A DNA stretch of 64,000 nt from Hymenopus coronatus (taxonomy: Eukaryota; Arthropoda; Insecta; Mantodea; Hymenopodidae): NCBI GenBank assembly GCA_030762935.1, contig CM060891.1, forward strand, positions 1,306,001-1,370,000, written 5' to 3'. Positions within the stretch are counted from its first letter, which is position 1. Each line of letters starts with the position of its first letter. A program made the position numbers and the translations under genes. Positions 14,399-63,310 of the stretch are shown here, piece by piece. Below the pieces are notes generated by a model, which made no database searches, was not told the origin of the DNA, and saw only the letters and a program-made list of their open reading frames with translations.

Positions 14399-16213
14399 GT
14401 GCCAATGTTTGCTTATGTTTAACAGACATTGTGACTCTTGATCCATCACAAGACATCTCAACTGAGCAAGGGCATGGAGAAGCTGAGTGCCAATGTCCGC
14501 TCATGTTTAACAGACTATGTAACTCTTGATCCATCACAAGACATCTCAACTGAGCAAGGGCATGGAGAAGCTGTGTGCCATGTCTGGTCATGTTTAAAAG
14601 ACTATGTAACTCTTGATCCATCACAAAACATCTCAACTGAGCAAGGGCATGCAGAAGCTGTGTGTCTATGTCTGCTCATGTTTAACAGACATTGTGACTC
14701 TTGATCCACCACAAGGCCTCTCAACTGAGCAAGGGCATGGAGAAGCTGTGTGTCTATGACTGCTCATTTTTAACAGACATTGTGACTCTTGATCCATCAC
14801 AAGACATCTCAACTGAGCAAGGGCAAGGAGAACCTGTGTGCCAATGTCTGCTCATGTTTAACAGACATTGTGACTCTTGATCCATCACAAGACATCTCAA
14901 CTGAGGGAGGGCAAGGAGAACCTGTGTGCCAATGTCTGCTCATGTTTAACAGACATTGTGACTCTTGATCCATCACAAGACACGTCAACTGAGCAAGGGC
15001 ATGGAGAAGATGTGTCTGCTCATGTATAACAGACATTTGTGTCTCTTGGTCCATCAGAAGACAACTGAACTGAGCAAGGGCATGGAAAAGCTGTGTGCCA
15101 CTGTCTGCTCATGATTAACAGACTATGTGACTCCTGATCCATCACAAGGCATCTCAACTGAGCAAGGGCATGGAGAAGATGTGTCTGCTCATGTATAACA
15201 GACATTTGTGTCTCTTGATCCATCACAAGACATCTCAACTGAGCAAGGGCAAGGAGAACCTGTGTGCCAATGTCTGCTCATGTTTAACAGACATTGTGAC
15301 TCTTGATCCATCACAAGACATCTCAACTGTGGGAGGGCAAGGAGAACCTGTGTGCCAATGTCTGCTCATGTTAAACAGACTATAACTCTTGATCCATCAC
15401 AAGGCATCTCAACTGAGCAAGGGCATGGAGAAGCTGTGTGCCAATGTCTGCTCATGTTTAACAGACATTGTGACTCTTGATCCATCACAAGACACGTCAA
15501 CTGAGCAAGGGCATGGAGAAGATGTGTCTGCTCATGTATAACAGACATTTGTGTCTCTTGGTCCATCAGAAGACAACTGAACTGAGCAAGGGCATGGAAA
15601 AGCTGTGTGCCACTGTCTGCTCATGATTAACAGACTATGTGACTCCTGATCCATCACAAGACACGTCAACTGAGCAAGGGCATGGAGAAGCTGTGTGCCA
15701 TGTCTGCTCATGTTTAACAGACTATAACTCTTGATCCATCACAAGGCATCTCAACTGAGCAAGGGCATGGAGAAGATGTGTCTGCTCATGTATAACAGAC
15801 ATTTGTGTCTCTTGATCCATCACAAGACATCTCAACTGAGCAAGAGCATGGAGAAGCTGTGTGCCAAATTTTGCCTAAGTTTAACAGACATTGTGACTCT
15901 TGATCCATCACAAGACATCTCAACTGAGGGAGGGCATGGAGAAGCTGTGTGCCAATGTCTGCTCATGTTTAATAGACATTTGTGTCTCTTGATCCATCAC
16001 AAGACATCTCAACTGAGTGAGGGCATGGAGAAGCTGTGTGCCAATGTCTGCTCATGTTTAACAGACATTGTGACTCTTGATCCATCAAAAGAGATTCATC
16101 TGAGGGAGGGCAATGAGAAGCTGTGTGCCAATGTCTGCTCAAGTTTAACAGACATTGTGACTCTTGATCCATCACAAGACATCTCAACTGAGGGAGGGCA
16201 AGGAGAACCTGTG
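12894..16213. repeat. 3.3-kb satellite block repeating positions 1-3320
   Basis: The block aligns to 1-3320 at offset 12893 without obvious indels, and diverges after about 16213, where the unit changes to the ACTATAACTC type. Because it overlaps copy 2 of the 7588-bp block, the array is a mosaic of overlapping duplications rather than one simple higher-order period. Confidence 0.85.
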
Positions 16214-19200
16214 TGCCAATGTCTGCTCATGTTTAACAGACTATAACTCTTGATCCATCACAAGGCATCTCAACTGAGCAAGGGCATGGAGAAGCGGTGT
16301 GTCAATGTCTGCTCATGTTTAACAGACATTGTGACTCTTGATCCATCACAAGACACGTCAACTGAGCAAGGGCATGGAGAAGATGTGTCTGCTCATGTAT
16401 AACAGACATTTGTGTCTCTTGGTCCATCAGAAGGCAACTGAACTGAGCAAGGGCATGGAAAAGCTGTGTGCCAATGTCTGCTCATGATTAACAGACTATG
16501 TGACTCCTGATCCATCACAAGACACGTCAACTGAGCAAGGGCATGGAGAAGCTGTGTGCCATGTCTGCTCATGTTTAACAGACTATGTAACTCTTGATCC
16601 ATCACAAGACATCTCAACTGAGCAAGGGCATGGAGAAGCTGTGTGCCAATGTCTGCTCATGTTTAACAGACATTGTGACTCTTGATCCATCACAAGACAT
16701 CTCAACTGAGCAAGGGCATGGAGAAGCTGTGTGCCAATGTCTGCTCATGTTTAACAGACTATGTAACTCTTGAACCATCACAAGACATCTCAACTGAGCA
16801 AGGGCGTGGAGAAGCTGTGTGCCAATGTCTGCTCATGTTTAACAGACATAGTGACTCTTGATCCAACATAAGACATCTCAACTGAGCAAGGGCATGGAGA
16901 ATCTGTGTGCCAATGTCTGCTCATGTTTAACAGACTATGTAACTCTTGATCCATCACAAGACATCTCAACTGAGCAAGGTCGTGGAGAAGCTGTGTGCCA
17001 ATGTCTGCTCATGTTTAACAGACATTGTGACTCTTGATCCATCACAAGACATCTCAACTGAGCAAGGGCATGGAGAAGCTGTGTGTCTATGACTGCTCAT
17101 TTTTAACAGACATTGTGACTCTTGATCCATCACAAGTCATCTCAACTGAGCAAGGGCAAGGAGAACCTGTGTGCCAATGTCTGCTCATGTTTAACAGACA
17201 TTGTGACTCTTGATCCATCACAAGACATCTCAACTGAGGGAGGGCAAGGAGAACCTGTGTGCCAATGTCTGCTCATGTTTAACAGACATTGTGACTCTTG
17301 ATCCATCACAAGACACGTCAACTGAGCAAGGGCATGGAGAAGATGTGTCTGCTCATGTATAACAGACATTTGTGTCTCTTGGTCCATCAGAAGACAACTG
17401 AACTGAGCAAGGGCATGGAAAAGCTGTGTGCCAATGTCTGCTCATGATTAACAGACTATGTGACTCCTGATCCATCACAAGACACGTCAACTGAGCAAGG
17501 GCATGGAGAAGCTGTGTGCCATGTCTGCTCATGTTTAACAGACATTGTGACTCTTGATCCATCACAAGACATCTCAACTGAGCAAGGTCGTGGAGAAGCT
17601 GTGTGCCAATGTCTGCTCATGTTTAACAGACATTGTGACTCTTGATCCATCACAAGACATCTCAAATGAGCGAGGGCAAGGAGAACCTGTGTGCCAATGT
17701 CTGCTCATGTTTAACAGACTATAACTCTTGATCCATCACATAGCATCTCAACTGAGCAAGGGCATGGAGAAGATGTGTCTGCTCATGTATAACAGACATT
17801 TGTGTCTCTTGATCCATCACAAGACATCTCAACTGAGCAAGGGCAAGGAGAACCTGTGTGCCAATGTCTGCTCATGTTTAACAGACATTGTGACTCTTGA
17901 TCCATCACAAGACATCTCAACTGTGGGAGGGCAAGGAGAACCTGTGTGCCAATGTCTGCTCATGTTTAACAGACTATAACTCTTGATCCATCACAAGGCA
18001 TCTCAACTGAGCAAGGGCATGGAGAAGCTGTGTGCCAATGTCTGCTCATGTTTAACAGACATTGTGACTCTTGATCCATCACAAGACACGTCAACTGAGC
18101 AAGGGCATGGAGAAGATGTGTCTGCTCATGTATAACAGACATTTGTGTCTCTTGGTCCATCAGAAGACAACTGAACTGAGCAAGGGCATGGAGAAGCTGT
18201 GTGCCAATGTCTGCTCATGATTAACAGACTATGTGACTCCTGATCCATCACAAGACACGTCAACTGAGCAAGGGCATGGAGAAGCTGTGCGCCATGTCTG
18301 CTCATGTTTAACAGACTATGTAACTCTTGATCCATCACAAGACATCTCAACTGAGCAAGGGCATGGAGAAGCTGTGTGCCAATGTCTGCTCATGTTTAAC
18401 AGACATTGTGACTCTTGATCCATCACTAGACATCTCAACTGAGCAAGGGCATGGAGAAGCTGTGTGCCAATGTCTGCTCATGTTTAACAGACTATGTAAC
18501 TCTTGAACCATCACAAGACATCTCAACTGAGCAAGGGCGTGGAGAAGCTGTGTGCCAATGTCTGCTCATGTTTAACAGACATTGTGACTCTTGATCCAAC
18601 ATAAGACATCTCAACTGAGCAAGGGCATGGAGAAGCTGTGTGCCAATGTCTGCTCATGTTTAACAGACTATGTAACTCTTGATTCATCACAAGACATCTC
18701 AACTGAGCAATGGCAAGGAGAACCTGTGTGCCAATGTCTGCTCATGTTTAACAGACATTGTGACTCTTGATCCATCACAAGACATCTCAACTGAGGGAGG
18801 GCATGGAGAAGCTGTGTGCCAATGTCTGCTCATGTTTAATAGACATTTGTGTCTCTTGATCCATCACAAGACATCTCAACTGAGTGAGGGCATGGAGAAG
18901 CTGTGTGCCAATGTCTGCTCATGTTTAACAGACATTGTGACTCTTGATCCATCAAAAGAGATACATCTGAGGGAGGGCAATGAGAAGCTGTGTGCCAATG
19001 TCTGCTCAAGTTTAACAGACATTGTGACTCTTGATCCATCACAAGACATCTCAACTGAGGGAGGGCAAGGAGAAGATGTATGCCAATGTCTGCTCATCTT
19101 TAACAGACATTTGTGTCTCTTGATCCGTCACAAGACATCTCAACTGAGCAAGGGCATGGAGAAGCTGTGTGCCAATGTCTGCTCAAGTTTAACAGACATT

Positions 19201-22200
19201 GTGACTCTTGCTCCATCACAAGACATCTCAACTGAGGGAGGGCAAGGAAAAGCTGTGTGCCAATGTCTGCTCATCTTTAACAGACATTTGTGACTCTTGA
19301 TCCATCACAAGACATCTCAACTCAGCAAGGGCATGAAGAAGCAGTGTGCCAATGTCTGCTCATGTTTAACAGACATTTGTGACTCTTGATCCATCACAAG
19401 ACATCTCAACTGAGAGAGGGCATGGAGAAGCAGTGTGTCAATGTCTGCTCAAGTTTAACAGACATTTGTCTCTTGATCCATCACCAGACATCTCAACTGA
19501 GCAAGGGCGTGGAGAAGCTGTTTGCAAATGCCTGCTCATGTTAAACAGACATTGTGGCTCTTGATCCATCACAAGGCATCTCAACTGAGCAAGGGCATGG
19601 AGAAGCTGTGTGTCTATGTCTGCTCATGTTTAACACACATTGTGACTTTTGATCCATCACAAGACATCTTAACTGAGCGAGGGCATGGAGTAACTGTGTG
19701 CCAATATCTACTCAAGTTTAACAGACATTGTGACTCTTGATCCATCACAAGACATCTCAATCAAGTGAGGGTGTGGAGAAGCTGTGTGCCAATGTCTGTT
19801 CATGTTTAACAGACATTGTGACTCTTGATCCATCACAAGGCATCTCAACTGAGCAAGGGCGTGGAGAAGCTGTGTGCCAATGTCTGCTTATGTTTAACAG
19901 ACATTGTGACTCTTGATCCATCACAAGACATCTCAACTGAGCAAGGGCATGGAGAAGCTGAGTGCCAATATATGCTCATGTTTAACAGACTATGTAACTC
20001 TTGATCCATCACAAAACATCTCAACTGAGCAAGGGCATGGAGAAGCTGAGTGCCAATGCCCGCTCATGTTTAACAGACTATGTAACTCTTGATCCATCAC
20101 AAAACATCTCAACTGAGCAAGGGCATGGAGAAGCTGTGTGTCTATGTCTGCTCATGTTTAACAGACATTGTGACTCTTGATCCACCACAAGGCATCTCAA
20201 CTGAGCAAGAGCATGGAGAAGCTGTGTGTCTATGTCTGCTCATTTTTAACAGACATTGTGACTCTTGATCCATCACAAGACATCTCAACTGAGCAAGGGC
20301 AAGGAGAACCTGTGTGCCAATGTCTGCTCATGTTTAACAGACATTGTGACTCTTGATCCATCACAAGACATCTCAACTGAGGGAGGGCAAGGAGAACCTG
20401 TGTGCCAATGTCTGCTCATGTTTAACAGACTATAACTCTTGATCCATCACAAGGCATCTCAACTGAGCAAGGGCATGGAGAAGCGGTGTGTCAATGTCTG
20501 CTCATGTTTAACAGACATTGTGACTCTTGATCCATCACAAGACACGTCAACTGAGCAAGGGCATGGAGAAGATGTGTCTGCTCATGTATAACAGACATTT
20601 GTGTCTCTTGGTCCATCAGAAGGCAACTGAACTGAGCAAGGGCATGGAAAAGCTGTGTGCCAATGTCTGCTCATGATTAACAGACTATGTGACTCCTGAT
20701 CCATCACAAGACACGTCAACTGAGCAAGGGCATGGAGAAGCTGTGCGCCATGTCTGCTCATGTTTAACAGACATTGTGACTCTTGATCCATCACAAGACA
20801 TCTCAACTGAGCAAGGGCATGGAGAAGCTGTGTGCCAATGTCTGCTCATGTTTAACAGACTATGTAACTCTTGAACCATCACAAGACATCTCAACTGAGC
20901 AAGGGCGTAGAGAAGCTGTGTGCCAATGTCTGCTCATGTTTAACAGACATAGTGACTCTTGATCCAACATAAGACATCTCAACTGAGCAAGGGCATGGAG
21001 AAGCTGTGTGCCAATGTCTGCTCATGTTTAACAGACATTGTGACTCTTGATCCATCACAAGACATCTCAAATGAGCGAGGGCAAGGAGAACCTGTGTGCC
21101 AATGTCTGCTCATGTTTAACAGACTATAACTCTTGATCCATCACAAGGCATCTCAACTGAGCAAGGGCATGGAGAAGATGTGTCTGCTCATGTATAACAG
21201 ACATTTGTGTCTCTTGATCCATCACAAGGCATCTCAACTGAGCAAGGGCAAGGAGAACCTGTGTGCCAATGTCTGCTCATGTTTAACAGACATTGTGACT
21301 CTTGATCCATCACAAGACATCTCAACTGTGGGAGGGCAAGGAGAACCTGTGTGCCAATGTCTGCTCATGTTTAACAGACTATAACTCTTGATCCATCACA
21401 AGGCATCTCAACTGAGCAAGGGCATGGAGAAGCTGTGTGCCAATGTCTGCTCATGTTTAACAGACATTGTGACTCTTGATCCATCACAAGACACGTCAAC
21501 TGAGCAAGGGCATGGAGAAGATGTGTCTGCTCATGTATAACAGACATTTGTCTCTCTTGGTCCATCAGAAGACAACTGAACTGAGCAAGGGCATGGAGAA
21601 GCTGTGTGCCAATGTCTGCTCATGATTAACAGACTATGTGACTCCTGATCCTTCACAAGACACGTCAACTGAGCAAGGGCATGGAGAAGCTGTGTGCCAT
21701 GTCTGCTCATGTTTAACAGACTATGTAACTCTTGATCCATCACAAGACATCTCAACTGAGCAAGGGCATGGAGAAGCTGTGTGCCAATGTCTGCTCATGT
21801 TTAACAGACATTGTGACTCTTGATCCATCACTAGACATCTCAACTGAGCAAGGGCATGGAGAAGCTGTGTTGCCATGTCTGCTCATGTTTAACAGACTAT
21901 GTAACTCTTGATCCATCACAAGACATCTCAACTGAGCAAGGGCATGGAGAAGCTGTGTGCCAATGTCTGCTCATGTTTAACAGACATTGTGACTCTTGAT
22001 CCATCACAAGACATCTCAACTGAGCAAGGGCATGGAGAAGCTGTGTGCCAATGTCTGCTCATGTTTAACAGACTATGTAAGTCTTGAACCATCACAAGAC
22101 ATCTCAACTGAGCAAGGGCGTGGAGAAGCTGTGTGCCAATGTCTGCTCATGTTTAACAGACATTGTGACTCTTGATCCAACATAAGACATCTCAACTGAG

Positions 22201-25200
22201 CAAGGGCATGGAGAAGCTGTGTGCCAATGTCTGCTCATGTTTAACAGACATTGTGACTCTTGATCCATCACAAGGCATCTCAACTGAGCAAGGGCATGGA
22301 GAAGCTGTGTGTCTATGTCTGCTCATGTTTAACAGACATTGTGACTCTTGATCCATTACAAGACATCTCAACTGAGCAAGGGCAAGGAGAAGCTGTGTGC
22401 CAATGTCTGCTCATGTTTAACACACATTGTGACTTTTGATCCATCACAAGACATCTTAACTGAGCGAGGGCATGGAGTAACTGTGTGCCAATATCTACTC
22501 AAGTTTAACAGACATTGTGACTCTTGATCCATCACAAGACATCTCAATCAAGTGAGGGTGTGGAGAAGCTGTGTGCCAATGTCTGTTCATGTTTAACAGA
22601 CATTGTGACTCTTGATCCATCACAAGGCATCTCAACTGAGCAAGGGCGTGGAGAAGCTGTGTGCCAATGTCTGCTTATGTTTAACAGACATTGTGACTCT
22701 TGATCCATCACAAGACATCTCAACTGAGCAAGGGCATGGAGAAGCTGTGTGCCAATGTCCGCTCATGTTTAACAGACTATGTAACTCTTGATCCATCACA
22801 AGACATCTCAACTGAGCAAGGGCATGGAGAAGCTGTGTGCCATGTCTGGTCATGTTTAAAAGACTATGTAACTCTTGATCCATCACAAAACATCTCAACT
22901 GAGCAAGGGCATGGAGAAGCTGTGTGTCTATGTCTGCTCATGTTTAACAGACATTGTGACTCTTGATCCACCACAAGGCATCTCAACTGAGCAAGGGCAT
23001 GGAGAAGCTATGTGTCTATGTCTGCTCATTTTTAACAGACATTGTGACTCTTGATCCATCACAAGACATCTCAACTGAGCAAGGGCAAGGAGAACCTGTG
23101 TGCCAATGTCTGCTCATGTTTAACAGACATTGTGACTCTTGATCCATCACAAGACATCTCAACTGAGGGAGGGCAAGGAGAACCTGTGTGCCAATGTCTG
23201 CTCATGTTTAACAGACTATAACTCTTGATCCATCACAAGGCATCTCAACTGAGCAAGGGCATGGAGAAGCTGTGTGACAATGTCTGCTCATGTTTAACAG
23301 ACATTGTGACTCTTGATCCATCACAAGACACGTCAACTGAGCAAGGCAATGGAGAAGATGTGTGCCAATGTCTGCTCATGTTTAACAGACATTGTGACTC
23401 TTGATCCATCACAAGACACGTCAACTGAGCAAGGGCATGGAGAAGCTGTGTGACAATGTCTGCTCATGTTTAACAGACATTGTGACTCTTGATCCATCAC
23501 AAGACATCTCAACTGAGCAAGGGCATGGAGAAGCTGTGTGCCAATGTCTGCTCATGTTTAACAGACATTGTGACTCTTGATCCATCACAAGACACGTCAA
23601 CTGAGCAAGGGCATGGAGAAGATGTGTCTGCTCATGTATAACAGACATTTGTGTCTCTTGGTCCATCAGAAGACAACTGAACTGAGCAAGGGCATGGAGA
23701 AGCTGTGTGCCAATGTCTGCTCATGATTAACAGACTATGTGACTCCTGATCCATCACAAGACACGTCAACTGAGCAAGGGCATGGAGAAGCTGTGTGCCA
23801 TGTCTGCTCATGTTTAACAGACATTGTGACTCCTGATCCATCACAAGACACATCAACTGAGCAAGGGCGTGGAGAAGCTGTGTGCCAATGTCTGCTCATG
23901 TTTAACAGACATTGTGACTCCTGATCCATCACAAGACACGTCAACTGAGCAAGGGCATGGAGAAGCTGTGTGCCAATGTCTGCTCATGTTTAACAGACTA
24001 TGTAACTCTTGATCCATCACAAGACATCTCAACTGAGCAAGGGCATGGAGAAGCTGTGTGCCAATGTCTGCTCATGTTTAACAGACATTGTGACTCTTGA
24101 TCCAACATAAGACATCTCAACTGAGCAAGGGCATGGAGAAGCTGTGTGCCAATGTCTGCTCATGTTTAACAGACTATGTAACTCTTGAACCATCACAAGA
24201 CATCTCAACTGAGCAAGGGCGTGGAGAAGCTGTGTGCCAATGTCTGCTCATGTTTAACAGACATTGTGACTCTTGATCCATCACAAAACATCTCAACTGA
24301 GCAAGGGCATGGAGAAGCTGTGTGCCAATGTCTGCTCATGTTTAACAGACATTGTGACTCTTGATCCATCACAAGACATCTCAACTGAGCAAGGGCATGG
24401 AGAAGCTGTGTGCCAATGTCTGCTCATGTTTAACAGACATTGTGACTCTTGATCCATCACAAGACATCTCAACTGAGCAAGGGCATGGAGAAGCTGTGTG
24501 CCAATGTCTGCTCATGTTTAACAGACTATGTAACTCTTGAACCATCACAAGACATCTCAACTGAGCAAGGGCGTGGAGAAGCTGTGTGCCAATGTCTGCT
24601 CATGTTTAACAGACTATGTGACTCTTGATCCAACATAAGACATCTCAACTGAGCAAGGGCATGGAGAAGCTGTGTGCCAATGTCTGCTCATGTTTAACAG
24701 ACATTGTGACTCTTGATCCAACATAAGACATCTCAACTGAGCAAGGGCATGGAGAAGCTGTGTGCCAATGTCTGCTCATGTTTAACAGACTATGTAACTC
24801 TTGATCCATCACAAGACATCTCAACTGAGCAATGGCAAGGAGAACCTGTGTGCCAATGTCTGCTCATGTTTAACAGACATTGTGACTCTTGATCCATCAC
24901 AAGACATCTCAACTGAGCGAGGGCAAGGAGAACCTGTGTGCCAATGTCTGCTCATGTTTAACAGACTATAACTCTTGATCCATCACAAGGCATCTCAACT
25001 GAGCAAGGGCATGGAGAAGATGTGTCTGCTCATGTATAACAGACATTTGTGTCTCTTGATCCATCACAAGACATCTCAACTGAGCAAGGGCATGGAGAAG
25101 CTGTGTGCCAAATTCTGCCTAAGTTTAACAGACATTGTGACTCTTGATCCATCACAAGACATCTCAACTGAGGGAGGGCATGGAGAAGCTGTGTGCCAAT

Positions 25201-25856
25201 GTCTGCTCATGTTTAATAGACATTTGTGTCTCTTGATCCAGCACAAGACATCTCAACTGAGTGAGAGCATGGAGAAGCTGTGTGCCAATGTCTGCTCATG
25301 TTTAACAGACATTGTGACTCTTGATCCATCAAAAGAGATTCATCTGAGGGAGGGCAATGAGAAGCTGTGTGCCAATGTCTGCTCATGGTTAACAGACATT
25401 GTGACTCTTGATCCATCACAAGACATCTCAACTGAGTTAGGGCATGGAGAAGCAGTGTGTCAATGTCTGCTCAAGTTTAACAGGCATTGTGACTCTTGAT
25501 CCATCACTAGACATCTCAACTGAGTGAGGGCATGGAGAAGCTGTGTGCCAATGTCTGCTCATGTTTAACAGACATTTGTGTCTCTTGAGCCATCACAAGA
25601 CACCTCAACTGAACAAGGGCATGGAGAAGGTGTATGCCAATGTCTGCTCATGTTTAACAGACATTTGTGTCCCTTGATCCATCACATGACACCTCAACTG
25701 AGCGAGGGCATGGAGAAGCTGTATGCCAATGTCTGCTCATGTTAAACAGACATTTGTGTCTCTTGACCCATCAAAAGACATGTCAACTGAGTGAGGTCGT
25801 GGAGAAGCTATGTGCCAATGTCTGCTCATCTTTAACAGACATTTTTGACTCATCAC

Positions 25857-26099
25857 GGTCAAAACAATGGACAAGGCACAGACCATTTGGTATAGTGTTG
25901 TTTTGGCAATTACTTGAGTAAACACTAAGAGTGCTATCTTACAGAGTAATAACCAACAAACTGTTGATTCTAACAGTAAATTTGTGAATAAGGACATTGC
26001 TGTGAAAGTTTTTATGGGTTACAGAAGACTCTACTCAGTTTCATTGTTTGGACATCTGGCTAATGACAGTCAGCCCCAAGTGATGAATGTGTTACTTAC
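25857..26099. other. unique stretch between satellite and helicase exon
   Basis: About 240 bp of non-repetitive sequence. On the minus strand it would be the 3' untranslated region or the start of a further intron of the helicase gene. A possible acceptor (TTTCACAG, minus strand, near 26002) would lead to only nine codons before a stop and shows no likeness to DHX33 ends. No AATAAA is present on the minus strand; only a weak ATAAAA-type variant is seen near 26010. Confidence 0.5.
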
Positions 26100-60894
<34,795 letters not shown>

Positions 60895-61150
60895 CTGCAA
60901 CAAGCAGAGGTGGTGGGGACCTACACAAGGGTTTGTAGAATAGCTCATGAACCGTTTCCATGCCAAAGGTGTTATGATACCAGGCGACCTCCCAGAGTAT
61001 ATTATAGTATTGCCCCGACATAGGGGACTCTGCTGGCTTTCCCTTCATCTTGTGGGAACAATATGGACACAAGTAAAGAAAAAATATCAACTTTAAAACA
61101 AAATACTGATCAAGGAACTCTTGAAGCAGACCTGATAGGATAAAAAAAAC
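60895..61150. other. intron sequence upstream of the motif III exon
   Basis: No further helicase exon (Walker A or DEAH) was found here on the minus strand. The preceding exon must lie elsewhere, probably right of 64000. Confidence 0.5.
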
Positions 61151-61779
61151 TTTTGAAACATCTCTGGAGGATGAAAAGTATTGAAAAAACAGCAATTCAA
61201 GCCAAAAAACTGCCAGGTGCAGAGAAGAAGAAACTCCTAAAAGAAAGGAAAATAAGAGAGGGAACTTGGACAAAAGGAAGTTCTGGACCTAGTGGGGGCC
61301 TCACTCAAATTCTACCACTCCAGGAGGCTAAAAAGCACATAACTTCCAAGTCAGACCAGACTGTTCTTTTTTGCTATGCCATATTTGGTATAAACCATCA
61401 CAATCCTGATGATAAATAATCCAGGAACAAGCTGATCTTAATTGAGGCAACGGACAAGGCTTCTGCAGAAGGACCTCCTCAGCAATTCATTGCAACTGTG
61501 CAGGAAGTTCTAGGATGTTAAAATTTGGCTCAACTAGACAATTAGTAGACGTGGAGGTCTTAAGGAGTTGAAGGACCTAAGGTGCTAGTCGGAAGACAAA
61601 ACCCTGAGCTGAATACAGCAGCAAAGTGGTCGAGAAGGGTGCAGCACCTGCTACACTCTGTGTGATGTGGCACTTGTCTGGCGTATTGATGTACAATAGA
61701 ACATGCATTTTAGTTAAAAATGACATGAATATACTTCTATTGCAGTGAAGATACAGAGGGTTGAGGATGAGTCTACCTC

Positions 61780-62136
61780 CTCTATAAGCACCTGCAGACT
61801 CCCATTACGATGAAACAAGTGAGTAACTGCTGCAGGTTGCAGTTATATCAGCTTATAACTGACAACTGTCCAAACAGAAACAACTTCAGAAAGCCCTTAG
61901 CAAACATTCTCAAAGTTTCATCAGCAATCTCCAATTGGATGATGGAAGAAGTTCTCCGGATGGGTCCAGAGCAGACCGCCAATTAAAATGGGCAGTGTAC
62001 ATCATTCAACCTTACAAATCTCCAGGAAGTGATTAAATAATAGTCATCATGCTTCAACGAACATTTAGCTTTAAGACCTGGAGGCATCTTCATCCCTAAG
62101 CCAGGGAAACCTTTGACCCTGACCAAGTCCCTCAGC
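61780..62136 (+). pseudogene. non-LTR retrotransposon RT remnant, left half
   Basis: WAVYIIQPYKSPGSD at 61989-62033 and GGIFIPKPGKPLTLTKSLS at 62081-62137 match the PxKSPGxDGI and xxxIPKPGK...KSFRPISL blocks of LOA/R1/jockey-type RTs. There are several stops. Weaker LINE-like coding (61153-61419, Lys-rich then GPSGGL) lies upstream and may belong to the same element. Confidence 0.7.
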
Positions 62137-63005
62137 TTAACCCTTTTAGTGCCAACCACAATCTAATTGTGATTCATATGTTTTAACTATTTCCAAGACT
62201 GTGTACTTTCTACATCATAGCTTTCTGGAGCATTTCAGGGTCTTATCTTAACATTCTACAGCATGTATAAGCTTCAAATTTAATGTCTCAAGCTGATGTT
62301 TGTTTACAGTTTGTTTACAGTTTGTTTACAGTGGTTGAAAAATAGGATCATCTAGCAACAGGTTACAAACCAAACAAGAAATAACAACTGCAGATTGTGA
62401 TTTTGAATTTTCAGACCTAGATGAAAGTGTTGTGACAACCACCTAAGACAGGAGGATATATATTCCAGCTTCGGCCATGAGAATACATCCGATAACAATG
62501 GTCCTTGCATATTAACCAGTGTACTTATCAAATTCAGCTATGCTACAACACAGGAGCTAAACTGTGCAGTGATCTTATGTTACATCTGCATTCTATTGCT
62601 TCATACCATTTTCAGTATTATGCAGTTGTATGTGTTTTTTCACCTTTCAGCCTTCAGGTTACATGAATTCATTATTTGTATTTTACCAGACCAAAACAAG
62701 TTGCTGTTTTACTAAAAAAATATATCTGTTACTTTCATTAGCCTGTAGTTTCTGTATAGTAAGGTTTTGTATGCCTAATTATTGATTATTTTGGATTTTA
62801 TTTTCAATTTTTTTTTTTATTTTTAATTTTTCAAAAATATTAAATAGACTTCTCATGCACATAATATACATTATACAGTAGACAAAGGGTTTACTAAAAA
62901 TTAAAAAAAAAGATTGAGCTGCAAGTATCATTTGATGTTCAGTTTTTACTACTAATTTAAAAACCTGCATTCTGCTCTAAAATTGCTTGGCACTCAAGGG
63001 GTTAA
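62137..63005. mobile_element. piggyBac-type MITE with TTAA duplication
   Basis: TTAA at 62137-62140 and 63002-63005 flank an 861-bp element (62141-63001) with ends CCCTTTTAGTGCCAA and inverted CCCCTTGAGTGCCAA. It splits the LINE RT: the reading breaks off at KSLSL on the left and resumes SVILKSLE on the right. It has no transposase. The interior has a TTTGTTTACAG triplication near 62299-62332. Confidence 0.9.
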
Positions 63006-63310
63006 TGTCAGTAATTCTGAAGAGCCTTGAGAGCTTTGGAGGAAAGTGCTGTGCAGCAAAATCAACACAAAGAGATCTGTTTCACGTAGCATCTACACTG
63101 GAAAAGGATGTGGCTTTAATGCTATAACAAGTATGGGCAGTAGCTTAGCTGTGGCTGCTGACGATAATACTGCCATTCACAAAATGCTCTGTGAGCTAGC
63201 GCACCACCTACTACCATCAAGAAACATACAGCAGACCTTCAAGGTAAAATGTTTGAGAGAGCCAAATATTTGAATCCCAAGTTCAACTGCATCATCCTTT
63301 ACTAAAAGGC
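63006..63310 (+). pseudogene. non-LTR retrotransposon RT remnant, right half
   Basis: SVILKSLESFGGK directly follows the MITE, and a shifted frame has INTKRSVSRSIYTGKGCG, matching the NQHAYRxGxSTETAL region of RTs. Frames are broken thereafter. 63310-63560 may continue the element but cannot be assigned. Confidence 0.65.

Larger units (their letters stand above)
1..25856. repeat. 88-bp satellite array with higher-order structure
   Basis: The basic unit is 88 bp and begins near GACTCTTGATCCATCACAAG. It repeats head-to-tail from the first base of the window, so the left edge is not seen. Variants are 89 bp (CATTTGTGTCTC junction), units ending ACTATAACTC, and a shorter form lacking about 17 bp around GAGAAGATGTGTCTGCTC. 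About 290-300 units fit in the span. All are in one orientation, with no spacer or foreign insertion seen. Units degrade from about 25500 and the last recognisable one ends near 25856. Many short open frames on both strands repeat with the unit; they are by-products. No CENP-B-like box was noticed. Centromeric, heterochromatic or purely intergenic status cannot be told from sequence. Confidence 0.97.

Noticed and set aside
1..25856. Many short open frames (60-204 codons) on both strands of the satellite
   Set aside because: They repeat with the 88-bp unit and change whenever the unit length shifts; there is no start context, splice signal or known domain.
1..25856. Possible CRISPR array
   Set aside because: Whole units are repeated without unique spacers of constant length, unit size is 88 bp, and the window is eukaryotic.
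26002..26099. Short intron leading to a nine-codon last helicase exon at the TTTCACAG acceptor
   Set aside because: The resulting end shows no likeness to DHX33 C-termini; kept only as an open possibility.
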